A stretch of 49,105 nt of DNA from Bacteroidaceae bacterium (GTDB lineage Bacteria; Bacteroidota; Bacteroidia; Bacteroidales; Bacteroidaceae). A program made the translations under genes and the position numbers. The notes beneath the pieces were generated by a model. It did no database searches and had not been told where the DNA came from. It saw only the letters and a list, made by a program, of their open reading frames with translations. Location: positions 1 to 49,105 of the forward strand of contig JAFWXX010000022.1 of the NCBI GenBank assembly GCA_017522915.1, written 5' to 3'. Below are positions 1 through 8,754 of the stretch, in pieces (positions within the stretch are counted from its first letter, which is position 1; each line of letters starts with the position of its first letter).

Positions 1-363
1 ACATTTGAGTTAGATGCAATAAATATGATAGGTAGCTATGCTCCTGTTTATGCATCTGCAGGAGACCAAAGCATTATGTTCATGGGTACTGATAAAGTTA
101 TATATTATCCCACAGATGATGCCGCATTAAATAGTTTCTATTCTTATTTTGAAATTCCTTCATTGAAAGGAATTGAAGATGTTGCTATTAAGAACTATAC
201 AATAGATTTTGATGGTGTATTTGTTGGAATAGAAGATGTATTAAATGATAATGTACTATATCCTGATGGTTGGTACACCATCACCGGTATAAAATTATCA
301 AAAATGCCAACAGAAAGAGGTATTTATATTAACAATGGCAGAAAAGTAATTATTAGCAAATAA
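1..363 (+). CDS. C-terminal part of a secreted or surface protein (5' end outside window)
   Basis: The frame is open to the left window edge, so the first visible ATG (position 25) is internal and the true start is not seen. The last residues read RGIYINNGRKVIISK. This GIYI-x-NGRKV ending is common at the C-terminus of exported Bacteroidales proteins and resembles a type IX secretion sorting tail. The rest (about 105 residues with alternating hydrophobic residues) matches no family I can name. Function is unknown; surface location is an inference from the tail. A strong terminator follows. Confidence 0.6.
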   Translation, partial: TFELDAINMIGSYAPVYASAGDQSIMFMGTDKVIYYPTDDAALNSFYSYFEIPSLKGIEDVAIKNYTIDFDGVFVGIEDVLNDNVLYPDGWYTITGIKLSKMPTERGIYINNGRKVIISK

Positions 364-382
364 GCCTTAAAACCTTATGAAC

Positions 383-427
383 AAAGGCGTTCTACTCGCG
401 AAGTGGAACGCCTTTACTTTTTATTAT
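383..427 (+). terminator. Rho-independent terminator of the left-edge gene
   Basis: Arms 383-395 and 403-415 pair over 13 bp with one G-U pair, closing a 7-nt loop, and are followed by a T-rich run. The hairpin lies 20 nt after the stop codon of the upstream gene. The stretch from here to about 505 holds no gene that I can see. Confidence 0.85.
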
Positions 428-507
428 TAGTGTCCGATAAAAATAATACAAGCAAAAAAAGAGTACTCAGCAGCATTGTAAGAGCGGTCGAGTGCTATTT
501 TTTGTGA

Positions 508-920
508 TACAAGCCCCCTTTTAATGAAATAGTTTTAGCTGAGGAGTACAAGCGTCTGCCAATGAGGTGGGTGGCAGTGATACGGTAGCTCCTGAGGATG
601 TGAGCCGTGAGATGAAGGCTCTGCTTAAATGGTATAATGCCATTAGGCGCAAGTCGTTTGAGGATATTATTGATTTTCACCATCGTTTTGAGGCAATACA
701 TCCGTTCCAGGATGGAAACGGCCGTGTTGGGTGTCTTGTTATGTTCAAGGAGTGCCTTGCCAATGGCTTTGTTTCTTTTATCATAACTGATGAACTCAAG
801 TTCTTCTATTATCGTGGCTTGCAGCAGTGGGATAGTGTGCGAGGGTATCTTTTGGATACTTGTCTCACTGCTCAGGATAACTACAAGGCTTTGCTTGATT
901 ATTTCAAGATTAAGTACTGA
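508..920 (+). pseudogene. Fic domain protein, N-terminally truncated and frameshifted
   Basis: The C-terminal reading contains HPFQDGNGR, the Fic active-site loop that in intact enzymes transfers AMP to target proteins. Upstream, the segment ending YKRLP (541-561) is in a different frame from NEVGGSDTVAPEDV (561 onward). One extra A near 560 would join them into the usual family sequence YKRLPNEVGG. A stop at 505-507 closes the upstream frame and the N-terminal half of the family is absent. The usual second arginine of the loop (GRxGR) is cysteine here. I therefore call it a decayed fragment and not a 117-residue protein starting at the GTG at 567. It converges on the TPR gene. Confidence 0.8.
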
Positions 921-946
921 TTTCTGCTGCTCGTGTTGTCGAAGCC

Positions 947-3148
947 TTATATAATTAAGTCTCTTAATAACAGCAATTCTTTTTCGTTTATGCCCCTTGC
1001 TTTAAGAATTTCTTTATCTTTCATTATATGTTCTGCAACCAGATTGGGATTGTTGCATACTTCCTTTGCTTTGTTGTAGTATTCTATTGCTTGGGCGTTG
1101 TTATTTGTGACCCATTCTACATGTCCGGCATTGAGGAAATCCTCGAAGCTTGGGGAAGGCATTTCTGTAAGACGCTTGTAGTATGCACGTGCCTGTTCGT
1201 CCTTGCCGGTGACAAATGAGCACCATGCTATGGCACGTGTTGCGCGCAGTGAGCTGGGCTTGAGGTACTCTACCTTGTAGAAGCGTGCAAAGGCTTTGTC
1301 GTACTGCTTCATTGCAGCGAAGCTCTCTCCAGTCTGCAATAGCAGCGATATGTTCTCCGGCGCGAGCTCTTCGGCCATCATGTAGTAGCTCAGTGCCTTG
1401 TCCGATTCGCCCTGGAGCCTGTAGCACTGCGCTATGTGGCGGAGTGTCCATAGGGTGTCGGGCTTTATTATGTCGGCTTTGGTGTAGTAGTCGATTGCTT
1501 CGTTGTATTCATGCTCCTTCTGCAGGCAGTAGCCCATCTCCTGGCAAAACTGCGCGTCGCACTCACCTCCTTGCTCATATAGCTTTCCTACATTGTATGC
1601 TTCGGAATAGTACTCTTTCTCTACAAGGTAACGGAATGTGCGCAGAATGGCTTCCTTGTTCTCTATAAGCTCTCGCATGCCGTCGTGTATGAGAAGGTCG
1701 AGAGGTTCGGTGAAGGGGTCGTTGAACTCATGACGGTAGTTCGACAGCTTGAAGAAGCGGTAGAGGTCCTGTATGTACTGGTTGCTCTCTACCTCGGCTC
1801 TCTTCTCTACAGGTGCTTCGGCTGCCGTGTCGAGCTCCTGCGACGACGGGTCACCCTCGCCGCCTATCTGGCCCATGAGCATGTCGCGCTGCTGTTGCGG
1901 TACTTGCTTGAATGTGAAACAGAAAGAGTACTTGTCGCTGTTGCAGAAGAACTGCGAGTTGCAGATGGCTCCTATAAGGCTCTTGTTGCCGCTCTTGTCT
2001 GCCGGCAGAATCTCGGCTATCGAGGGAACTTCGGCATCGAAAGGACGGAACCAGTTCGACATCTCGCTGAAGAAGGGGAAGTTCTTGAGCTGAGAGAATG
2101 TGCTCATATATACGTCGGCACCCTCAATCTGCCATTTGGCCATCTCTTCTACCTTGCTCTTTATCTCATCCTTCTCTATCCATTTCTTCCATTCGGGGTT
2201 CTTGTCCTCGCTCTCCTCAATCTCCTTCAGGATGTCGATGCTGAACTTCTCCTTGCTAAGCTGAGGATTCTTCATCATTGCCGGTATAATCTCCTCGCGC
2301 ATCCTGCGGTCTATCTTCTGCGTCTCACGGCAACGGAGAAGCTGTATCTGTATGGTCTGTATGCGGCGCATGACAACGGCGTTCTCTTTTATGGCTTCAA
2401 TGGCATCGCCCAGCTCCTTGTAGTGCTTTATGCGCTCGCTGTAGCGGTAGAGAACAAGTATGAGACCTATGATTGCGCGTGTCGATAGCATGGTGTCGCT
2501 GTTGCCGGCAATAGTGCAGAGGGTTATAACCTTTAGCGGTTCGAAGCATTTTAGCGCACTCAAAGTTATTGCGCTTACGGCAACTGCACGGTCTTTTGCC
2601 GGTATCTCGTGGTCGTCCATGATGCGCCCGATGTATTCGGCATCGCTCTTGCTCCACGATATGCTGCTCCATAGCATGCCGAACAGCTGCGGCAGCAGTG
2701 TTTCATGCTCTCGTGCCAGCTCGTTGCTTATGCTCTTGCACTCGCTTGCAGGCAGTTCTTTTGTAATCTCCTTGTTGGCTCTGTTCTCCTTTAGCTTGTC
2801 GAAGAGTGCCGCGAGCCCGTCAAGGTTCTTGTAACGTCGGCGCATCTGGCAATACACCTTTGTGGAGTGCTCGCTGATGCGTGCAGCTGCTATCATGTCG
2901 TTCAGCATATAGCATCGTCCTGTAAGGTTTGCGTACAGTTTCTCCCTGTCGGGGTCGGGCATGCCCATACGCATGTATTCGAGCATGTATTTGTAGGCTG
3001 TCTGCATCTCGTTGAACTGAGAGCGGAGCCCCCATTCCTGCAGTTCATCGACAAGTTCTTCAAGGGTGTCGATAGCCTGTTTCAGCCGCGACTCTGAGAG
3101 AAGTCCGGCAACTTTGCTTTGTATTTCTATAATGCGCTTTTCGTCCAT
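947..3148 (-). CDS. Tetratricopeptide-repeat protein
   Basis: A protein of about 733 residues, probably cytoplasmic, as no signal peptide or membrane segment is visible. The C-terminal 250 residues hold consecutive 34-residue TPR units (for example EAIDYYTKADIIKPD, then KALSYYMMAEELAPE, then AIEYYNKAKEVC), a fold used for protein-protein contacts. The N-terminal two thirds are helical and charged and match no family I recognise. I prefer the ATG at 3148 because the 12-codon extension to 3184 begins with GTG. It lies downstream of pgk on the same strand, behind pgk's terminator, so it probably has its own promoter in the 150-bp gap. That gap carries several short palindromes (for example around 3174-3255). 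Confidence 0.75.
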   Translation of the reverse strand: MDEKRIIEIQSKVAGLLSESRLKQAIDTLEELVDELQEWGLRSQFNEMQTAYKYMLEYMRMGMPDPDREKLYANLTGRCYMLNDMIAAARISEHSTKVYCQMRRRYKNLDGLAALFDKLKENRANKEITKELPASECKSISNELAREHETLLPQLFGMLWSSISWSKSDAEYIGRIMDDHEIPAKDRAVAVSAITLSALKCFEPLKVITLCTIAGNSDTMLSTRAIIGLILVLYRYSERIKHYKELGDAIEAIKENAVVMRRIQTIQIQLLRCRETQKIDRRMREEIIPAMMKNPQLSKEKFSIDILKEIEESEDKNPEWKKWIEKDEIKSKVEEMAKWQIEGADVYMSTFSQLKNFPFFSEMSNWFRPFDAEVPSIAEILPADKSGNKSLIGAICNSQFFCNSDKYSFCFTFKQVPQQQRDMLMGQIGGEGDPSSQELDTAAEAPVEKRAEVESNQYIQDLYRFFKLSNYRHEFNDPFTEPLDLLIHDGMRELIENKEAILRTFRYLVEKEYYSEAYNVGKLYEQGGECDAQFCQEMGYCLQKEHEYNEAIDYYTKADIIKPDTLWTLRHIAQCYRLQGESDKALSYYMMAEELAPENISLLLQTGESFAAMKQYDKAFARFYKVEYLKPSSLRATRAIAWCSFVTGKDEQARAYYKRLTEMPSPSFEDFLNAGHVEWVTNNNAQAIEYYNKAKEVCNNPNLVAEHIMKDKEILKARGINEKELLLLRDLII

Positions 3149-3285
3149 GTCTGTTCGAGGTGAAAGGTTTAATGTGAAAGCCACAAGGCTTCGACAACTT
3201 TTGCAGCAAAAGGTCTCGCATAGGATGGATAATAATCATCCCGCGCGGGTTGCGGATAGCAACAGGTGTCTTTTTGCTTAACAAA

Positions 3286-3315
3286 ATAAACAGCGCGGTG
3301 GCCCGCGCTGTTTAT
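3286..3315 (-). terminator. Terminator of pgk
   Basis: Arms 3286-3298 and 3303-3315 form a perfect 13-bp, GC-rich stem with a 4-nt loop. On the minus strand it is followed by TTTGTT. It lies 22 nt beyond the pgk stop. Confidence 0.85.
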
Positions 3316-3337
3316 GGAATCTATCTGTTCAAGTGAA

Positions 3338-4588
3338 TTATTCACCCTTGATAGCTGCAACGCCTGGGAGCACCTTACCCTCGATAGCCTCAAGAAGAGC
3401 ACCGCCACCGGTAGAGATGTAAGATACCTGGTCGGCCATACCGAACTTGTTGATACATGCTACAGAGTCACCGCCACCGATGAGTGAGAACGCACCGTTA
3501 GCAGTTGCCTTGCCGATAGCCTCGGCGATAGCACGTGAACCGGCTGTGAAGTTGTCGAACTCGAATACGCCTGCAGGGCCGTTCCAAAGAATAGTCTTTG
3601 CGTCAACGATAGCTGCAGCGAATGCCTTCTGAGCCTCAGGACCTGCATCGAGGCCTTCCCAACCTTCTGGAATTGCACCTGCCGGGCATACCTGTGTGTT
3701 AGCGTCGTTTGAGAAGTCGTCGGCAGCAACGCAGTCCTTGGCAAGAACGAGGTTTACACCCTTGGCCTTAGCCTGCTCCATGATGCTGAGAGCAAGGTCG
3801 AGCTTGTCGTCCTCAACGATTGAACGGCCAATCTCGCCGCCCTGTGCCTTAGCGAATGTGTATGTCATACCGCCGCAGAGGATGAGGTTATCTACCTTGT
3901 CCATGAGGTTCTCGATGATACCTATCTTTGTAGATACCTTTGAACCGCCCATGATAGCTGTGAACGGACGCTTGATGTCCTTGAGTATGTTGTCAACAGC
4001 CTTTACCTCCTTCTCCATGAGGTAGCCGAGCATCTTGTTGTCAGCGTCGAAGTAGTCGGCGATGACAGCTGTAGAAGCGTGACGGCGGTGAGCTGTACCG
4101 AATGCGTCGTTGATGTAGCAGTCGGCATAAGAAGCGAGAGTCTTTGAGAACTCCTTCTGAGACTCCTTCATAGCCTTCTTTGCATCGTTGTATGCAGGAT
4201 CTTCCTTGTCAATGCCTACAGGCTTGCCTTCCTCCTCTGGATAGAAGCGGAGGTTCTCAAGCATCAATACCTCGCCGGCCTTCAATGCTGCAGCAGCCTC
4301 AGCAGCCTTAGCGCAGTCGGGAGCAAACTGTACAGGAACGCCCAATTTCTCAGAAACTGCATCAACAATCTGGCTCAAAGAGTATTTCGCATTTACCTTA
4401 CCCTTAGGCTTTCCCATGTGCGACATGATGATGAGAGCACCACCGTCAGCCAACACCTTCTTCAATGTAGGGAGAGCACCGCGGATGCGTGTGTCGTCTG
4501 TGATTTTGCCCTCTTCGTTCAAAGGCACATTGAAATCAACACGAACGATTGCCTTCTTGCCGGCAAACTTGAAATTGTCAATTGTCAT
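3338..4588 (-). CDS. pgk: Phosphoglycerate kinase
   Basis: It transfers phosphate from 1,3-bisphosphoglycerate to ADP in glycolysis. The 416-residue length is normal for the bacterial enzyme. Visible motifs are the N-terminal [13 protein letters not shown] substrate-binding segment, SHMGKPKG, the LMENLRFY-type segment ([10 protein letters not shown]), the central GGSKVSTKI segment, and the C-terminal [13 protein letters not shown] nucleotide loop. The start [12 protein letters not shown] agrees with homologues. It stands as a single gene between its own candidate promoter (TATCTTCG at 4651-4658) and a strong terminator. High expression would be expected for a glycolytic gene, though the sequence does not prove it. 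Confidence 0.97.
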   Translation of the reverse strand: MTIDNFKFAGKKAIVRVDFNVPLNEEGKITDDTRIRGALPTLKKVLADGGALIIMSHMGKPKGKVNAKYSLSQIVDAVSEKLGVPVQFAPDCAKAAEAAAALKAGEVLMLENLRFYPEEEGKPVGIDKEDPAYNDAKKAMKESQKEFSKTLASYADCYINDAFGTAHRRHASTAVIADYFDADNKMLGYLMEKEVKAVDNILKDIKRPFTAIMGGSKVSTKIGIIENLMDKVDNLILCGGMTYTFAKAQGGEIGRSIVEDDKLDLALSIMEQAKAKGVNLVLAKDCVAADDFSNDANTQVCPAGAIPEGWEGLDAGPEAQKAFAAAIVDAKTILWNGPAGVFEFDNFTAGSRAIAEAIGKATANGAFSLIGGGDSVACINKFGMADQVSYISTGGGALLEAIEGKVLPGVAAIKGE

Positions 4589-4650
4589 AGTTTTAATGAT
4601 ATTATGTTAGTAATAATTACAATTATTCTATTTATAGAATCTTCAGAATG

Positions 4651-4658
4651 CGAAGATA
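4651..4658 (-). promoter_or_regulatory. Candidate -7 box of the pgk promoter
   Basis: The minus strand reads TATCTTCG followed by CA, a variant of the Bacteroidetes -7 box TAnnTTTG, 63 bp upstream of the pgk ATG. No clear TTG is seen at the usual spacing. The same box occurs before lpxD, purM and dnaB. Confidence 0.5.
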
Positions 4659-4725
4659 ATGTTTTTTATATAAAAGAGGTAATAAAATAAAATAAAATTT
4701 GTGAAACCAAATGATGATATTGTGA

Positions 4726-5748
4726 TTATACTAATAGTTTCTTTCCTAAAAAGAGAAATGCTGTGTATTTGTTCTTTTCGATTATTTTAGACAAGTAGAT
4801 GCATACAAAGAGTAATAATACAGACATTATTGGAGATATAATTAAGTTAAAAGCAATACTATTTATACTATCCATGTTTATATACTGCGCCATAATTGTT
4901 TCTAATATGAATGATTGTAATATGTATATGCCAATGGTATATTGTCCATATTCACAGACTTTGTCTATAAATTTGTTTTTGGCACCATTTATACACCAAT
5001 GGAATAAAGCAATAAAAAATACAGAACCAGATATACCAATTGCTATTCTGTATATTCTGAGGTATGCAAGGTAAAATCCTTCGGAGAATTCACCGGCTTT
5101 AAGCATATATATCATTGCATGCGTGTTTTGCCAAAAATCTTTGCTCCAAAATATAAGCATTGCAGCAAATATTAATCCGGCTGTTATAGCGATGGTCCTA
5201 TAATTTCTCTCAACAACATTCCAATAGTTCTTTATTATAACTCCAATAACGAAACAAGGATACATAATCTCAATGTTTGTTGTGAAATAGGGTATCCTGT
5301 ATATATGCGGAATTTGAGTCAATGTCAATGTGGCAAGGAAAGCAATGATTTTATATTTTCCGAATGAATATGATATCCTAGCGAGAAGAAAACAGAAGAA
5401 TGCTGTTTTTAAAAACCAGAATGCATACAATAATTGAAAATCAATTCCTTGCCAGAAATCCTCGCCTTTGATAATGTACACTAATGCAGCCATAATAATA
5501 GATGAAATTATGCATGGCAATAGTAACTGTCTGGTTTTAGTAATAATACTGGAGATAAAACTGCGTTTTAATCCGGATATTGCAAAAAAGCCTGATATCA
5601 TCATGAATAACGGCATATGGAACGAATATATCATAATATACCCGGTTTCGTCAAGATGGTTGCTGCTCAGCATATATTGTATGCAGTGACCCCATATTAC
5701 CATGAATATAGCAAAAAGCTTTAGTGCATCGAATTGTTGTAATCGCAT
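4726..5748 (-). CDS. Acyltransferase family 3 membrane protein
   Basis: A 340-residue integral membrane protein with about ten hydrophobic segments. The N-terminus (FDALKLFAIFMVIWGHCIQY) and the FHMPLFMMISGFF segment match acyltransferase family 3, whose members O-acylate sugars of surface polysaccharides or related molecules. The substrate cannot be read from the sequence. It follows the Nudix gene by 10 bp on the same strand and may be co-transcribed with nth and the Nudix gene. Base composition is clearly more AT-rich than its neighbours, which suggests later acquisition. No terminator is obvious before pgk. Confidence 0.85.
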   Translation of the reverse strand: MRLQQFDALKLFAIFMVIWGHCIQYMLSSNHLDETGYIMIYSFHMPLFMMISGFFAISGLKRSFISSIITKTRQLLLPCIISSIIMAALVYIIKGEDFWQGIDFQLLYAFWFLKTAFFCFLLARISYSFGKYKIIAFLATLTLTQIPHIYRIPYFTTNIEIMYPCFVIGVIIKNYWNVVERNYRTIAITAGLIFAAMLIFWSKDFWQNTHAMIYMLKAGEFSEGFYLAYLRIYRIAIGISGSVFFIALFHWCINGAKNKFIDKVCEYGQYTIGIYILQSFILETIMAQYINMDSINSIAFNLIISPIMSVLLLFVCIYLSKIIEKNKYTAFLFLGKKLLV

Positions 5749-5758
5749 TATGTTTTCG

Positions 5759-6316
5759 TTATTTGTTTTGCTCTATTGAACTGAAATATCTGTATAGTGG
5801 GGCGACCATTAGGGCTTGGCATATTCCTCCATTATCAAGAAGTGACTTAACCTCATTTTTGCTCATGAGGTGTACCGTCAGTTCTTCGTTTTCGTCGAGC
5901 GATTGCTCCGAAGTCTTTTCGACACCTAAGGCAAGGAAGCAATGTGCCATGTTGCTCATGGAACCGGGATTGGGGGATAGTATCATCAATTTGCTCCATG
6001 TACCTCCGCTATAACCGGTTTCTTCGAGCAGCTCACGCTTTGCTGCTTCTATAGGCTCTTCGCCTTTTTCGATGACACCGCATGGTAACTCAGTGCTATA
6101 CACGCCTAAACCATGACGATATTGTCTTTCCATTACAAATTCTCCCTCTTTGGTAATGGCAATTACATTCACCCAATCGGGATACTCAAGAACGTAATAT
6201 TCATCCATTATGCGACCATCGGGCAGTTCTAACTTGTCGCGTCGTGCTGTCAACCACGGACGTTTTATAAGATACTCCCTGTCAAGGACCTTCCATTTTT
6301 TATCTTCGTTGTTCAT
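5759..6316 (-). CDS. Nudix hydrolase (ADP-ribose pyrophosphatase-like)
   Basis: A 185-residue protein with a complete Nudix box (Gx5Ex7REUxEExGU) spanning G80-E86-R94-E95-E98-E99-G101. It hydrolyses a nucleoside diphosphate linked to another moiety, using metal bound by the box glutamates. The preceding strand pattern and PCGVIEKGE fit the ADP-ribose/NDP-sugar pyrophosphatase group, but the substrate is not proven. It starts 3 bp after the nth stop, so the two are almost certainly co-transcribed. Confidence 0.88.
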   Translation of the reverse strand: MNNEDKKWKVLDREYLIKRPWLTARRDKLELPDGRIMDEYYVLEYPDWVNVIAITKEGEFVMERQYRHGLGVYSTELPCGVIEKGEEPIEAAKRELLEETGYSGGTWSKLMILSPNPGSMSNMAHCFLALGVEKTSEQSLDENEELTVHLMSKNEVKSLLDNGGICQALMVAPLYRYFSSIEQNK

Positions 6317-6319
6317 CGG

Positions 6320-6967
6320 TTATACTTTTTGGTGCCTATTGTACTCTTTGCACACACCGGTCAGTCCGCATGCCGAGCACTTGGGGGATCTCGCCGTACA
6401 GACATAGCGGCCATGCAGTATGAGCCAGTGGTGCGCCTTTGGTACAATGTCGTGCGGAAGGTACTTCATCAACTCCTTCTCTACGCTGTACGGGGTTGTG
6501 CATCGCTTCGGCACAAGCCCTATGCGGTGGCTCACACGGAATACATGCGTATCGACCGCCATCGCGCTCTTTCCCCAAACAACCGACTGTATTACGTTCG
6601 CTGTCTTGCGCCCCACGCCTGGCAGTGTTACAAGCTCCTCTAAAGTGTCGGGCACCTCACCTCCGAAATCACTGCACAGCTTCTGCGCCATACTGACAAG
6701 ATGCTTTGCCTTGTTGTTGGGGTACGATACGCTCTTTATGTAGTTATATATCTCGTCGGGGTGCGCCTGGGCCATTTCTTGGGCATCGGGGTAGCGTGCA
6801 ATGAGGTCGGGAGTGACCATGTTCACACGTTTGTCGGTGCATTGGGCCGACAGAATGACTGCGACAAGAAGGTCGAAGGGAGTGGAGTAGTTCAGCTCCG
6901 TCTCGGCAATAGGCATCGCAACTTCGAAATATTCAATAACCTTTTTGTAGAGGTCGGCTCTTTTCAT
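6320..6967 (-). CDS. nth: Endonuclease III, DNA glycosylase/AP lyase
   Basis: This base-excision repair enzyme removes oxidised pyrimidines and nicks the abasic site. The helix-hairpin-helix reads LPGVGRKTANVI with catalytic Lys121, and the essential aspartate is Asp139 in VDTHVFRV. Four cysteines at 190, 197, 200 and 206 give the Cx6Cx2Cx5C pattern that binds the [4Fe-4S] cluster. The length of 215 is normal. It is first in a likely operon with the Nudix gene and perhaps the acyltransferase. The pairing of two damage-control enzymes is suggestive, but the functional link is an inference. Confidence 0.97.
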   Translation of the reverse strand: MKRADLYKKVIEYFEVAMPIAETELNYSTPFDLLVAVILSAQCTDKRVNMVTPDLIARYPDAQEMAQAHPDEIYNYIKSVSYPNNKAKHLVSMAQKLCSDFGGEVPDTLEELVTLPGVGRKTANVIQSVVWGKSAMAVDTHVFRVSHRIGLVPKRCTTPYSVEKELMKYLPHDIVPKAHHWLILHGRYVCTARSPKCSACGLTGVCKEYNRHQKV

Positions 6968-6990
6968 GATTCTTAAGGTGATAATATAAA

Positions 6991-7017
6991 GTAAATCAGG
7001 GCGGGGCCCTGATTTAC
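6991..7017 (-). terminator. Terminator overlapping the stop codon of the histidine phosphatase gene
   Basis: A perfect 11-bp stem (6991-7001 with 7007-7017) closes a 5-nt loop and is followed on the minus strand by TTTATATTAT. The TAA stop of the upstream gene (7014-7016) lies inside the first arm. Confidence 0.85.
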
Positions 7018-7514
7018 ACTATGAATTCTCTTATCTCGCAATTCCCGAACAGTGTAACATCGCGGTGAGTGACACCCTTTATCTCGGCCTCCATGATACG
7101 GCAGAAGAAACCGTGGCTGAAAGCAAGAATCTTTTTGCCTGGGTATTCGCGGCGTACTTTGTCAAGGAACTTGTGTGCGCGCTCCTTCATCGACTCCTCC
7201 GTCTCTACAGTGTCGTTATATACGGCTCCCTTGATTGGAGTGCCGGCGAGGTTGCCGAGATCGCGTTCGCGCAGAAGCGGCTCTTTTATGAATGTGCACT
7301 CTATGCCTTTGAGTGCAATCTCTGCCGTGTCTAAGCAACGCTTGAGGTCGCTGCACAGCACTACGTCGAATTCCAGTTCGGCAATGCGTGGGCGCAATGA
7401 ATGTGCCTGCTCAATGCCAAGTTCCGAAAGGTGTCCGGGAGTCTGTCCCTGAAACAATCCTTTTGAGTTCTCGATGGTCTCGCCGTGACGAGTCATGTAT
7501 ATCGTTGTAGGCAT
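7014..7514 (-). CDS. Histidine phosphatase family protein
   Basis: A 166-residue member of the phosphoglycerate-mutase-like branch. The N-terminal strand runs into TRHGE, where His10 would be phosphorylated, and the second catalytic histidine is in LAFSHG (about residue 134). The acidic ELSELGIEQA-like segment is present as LSELGIEQA. Members hydrolyse small phosphorylated metabolites (for example alpha-ribazole phosphate or sugar phosphates); nothing here fixes the substrate. It starts 17 bp after the pheS stop, so co-transcription with pheS is likely, and it ends in its own terminator. Confidence 0.88.
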   Translation of the reverse strand: MPTTIYMTRHGETIENSKGLFQGQTPGHLSELGIEQAHSLRPRIAELEFDVVLCSDLKRCLDTAEIALKGIECTFIKEPLLRERDLGNLAGTPIKGAVYNDTVETEESMKERAHKFLDKVRREYPGKKILAFSHGFFCRIMEAEIKGVTHRDVTLFGNCEIREFIV

Positions 7515-7531
7515 AGCTCTCCTTTGATGGT

Positions 7532-8551
7532 TTAGTTCGCGCTTTCGAACAGCTTGAGGAAACGTACATCGTTTTCGCTGAACAGGCGAAGGTCCTTTAC
7601 CTGATACTTCAGGTTAGTGATACGCTCGATACCCATACCGAATGCATAGCCCGAATATTCCTTGCTGTCGATGCCGCAAAGCTCAAGCACATTGGGGTCA
7701 ACCATGCCGCAACCGAGAATCTCTACCCATCCGGTATTCTTGCAGAACGGGCATCCCTTGCCGCCGCAGATGTTGCAGCTGATGTCCATCTCAGCACTCG
7801 GCTCAGTGAACGGGAAATATGAAGGGCGCAAGCGTATCTTGGTCTCTTTTCCGAACATCTCCTGTGCGAAGAGAAGCAGGACCTGCTTCAGGTCGGTGAA
7901 CGATACGTTCTTGTCGATATACAGTCCTTCGAGCTGGTGGAAGAAACAGTGCGCGCGGTAGCTGATAGCCTCGTTGCGATATACGCGGCCCGGAGCGATG
8001 ATGCGTATCGGCGGCTGGCTTGTCTCCATTACGCGGCTCTGCACGCTGCTGGTGTGTGTGCGCAGGATGATATCGGGGTGTGCCTCGATGAAGAATGTAT
8101 CCTGCATGTCACGTGCCGGGTGGTCTTCGGCAAAGTTCATGGAAGAGAATACATGCCAGTCGTCCTCAACCTCAACACCGTTTGCGATAGAGAAACCGAG
8201 ACGCGAGAATATATCCACTATCTCGTTCTTTACTATTGACAATGGATGGCGTGTTCCTAATACAGTAGGGTAGGAAGGACGTGTAAGGTCAATCTCGCAC
8301 TGTTCCTCTTCCTTGTTCGAAAGTTGCTCCTTAAGGTTGTTGAAATGCTCCTGTACTGCGTTCTTCAACTCGTTGAGCTTTACGCCGACTTCTCTTTTCT
8401 GCTCGGCTGGAACCTCGCGGAACTGGGCAACGAGCCCGTTTATCAATCCTTTCTTGCTCAGGTATTTCAGGCGCAAGGCCTCAAGCTCTTCGGCATTTGT
8501 GGCTGTAGTGCCCTTAATCTCTTCGAGCAACTGGTTTATCTGTGCTATCAT
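7532..8551 (-). CDS. pheS: Phenylalanine--tRNA ligase alpha subunit
   Basis: The catalytic subunit that charges tRNA-Phe in the alpha2beta2 enzyme. The N-terminal coiled-coil is followed by HPLSIV, then motif 2 (GRVYRNEAISYRAHCFFHQLEG) and motif 3 (GCGMVDPNVL and FGMGIERI). A zinc-like CNICGGKGCPFC segment is present. I place the start at the ATG at 8551 (MIAQINQLLEE, 339 residues). The longer frame to 8584 begins at a TTG that lies inside the predicted -7 box. The beta-subunit gene pheT is not next to it. Confidence 0.96.
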   Translation of the reverse strand: MIAQINQLLEEIKGTTATNAEELEALRLKYLSKKGLINGLVAQFREVPAEQKREVGVKLNELKNAVQEHFNNLKEQLSNKEEEQCEIDLTRPSYPTVLGTRHPLSIVKNEIVDIFSRLGFSIANGVEVEDDWHVFSSMNFAEDHPARDMQDTFFIEAHPDIILRTHTSSVQSRVMETSQPPIRIIAPGRVYRNEAISYRAHCFFHQLEGLYIDKNVSFTDLKQVLLLFAQEMFGKETKIRLRPSYFPFTEPSAEMDISCNICGGKGCPFCKNTGWVEILGCGMVDPNVLELCGIDSKEYSGYAFGMGIERITNLKYQVKDLRLFSENDVRFLKLFESAN

Positions 8552-8581
8552 AATTCTTAAACTGTTTTCGTAGTCGATTTG

Positions 8582-8589
8582 CAAAGTTA
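8582..8589 (-). promoter_or_regulatory. Candidate -7 box of the pheS promoter
   Basis: The minus strand reads TAACTTTG, a perfect TAnnTTTG, 30 bp before the pheS ATG at 8551. No convincing -33 element is seen. Its position excludes the longer pheS frame. Confidence 0.55.
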
Positions 8590-8754
8590 AGCAAATAAGA
8601 CGAAAAATAGAAGTACGGGGCTCCTTTTTTATTTATGCCGTCAGGCTATATCCCTATTTCTATAGTGTGTATGCTTAAAATATGTAAAATCGTTTGAGGT
8701 TTTACGTTTTTTTGTCAATTTTGTACTTTATGTGAGCAATGTTTTTAAACGGTT

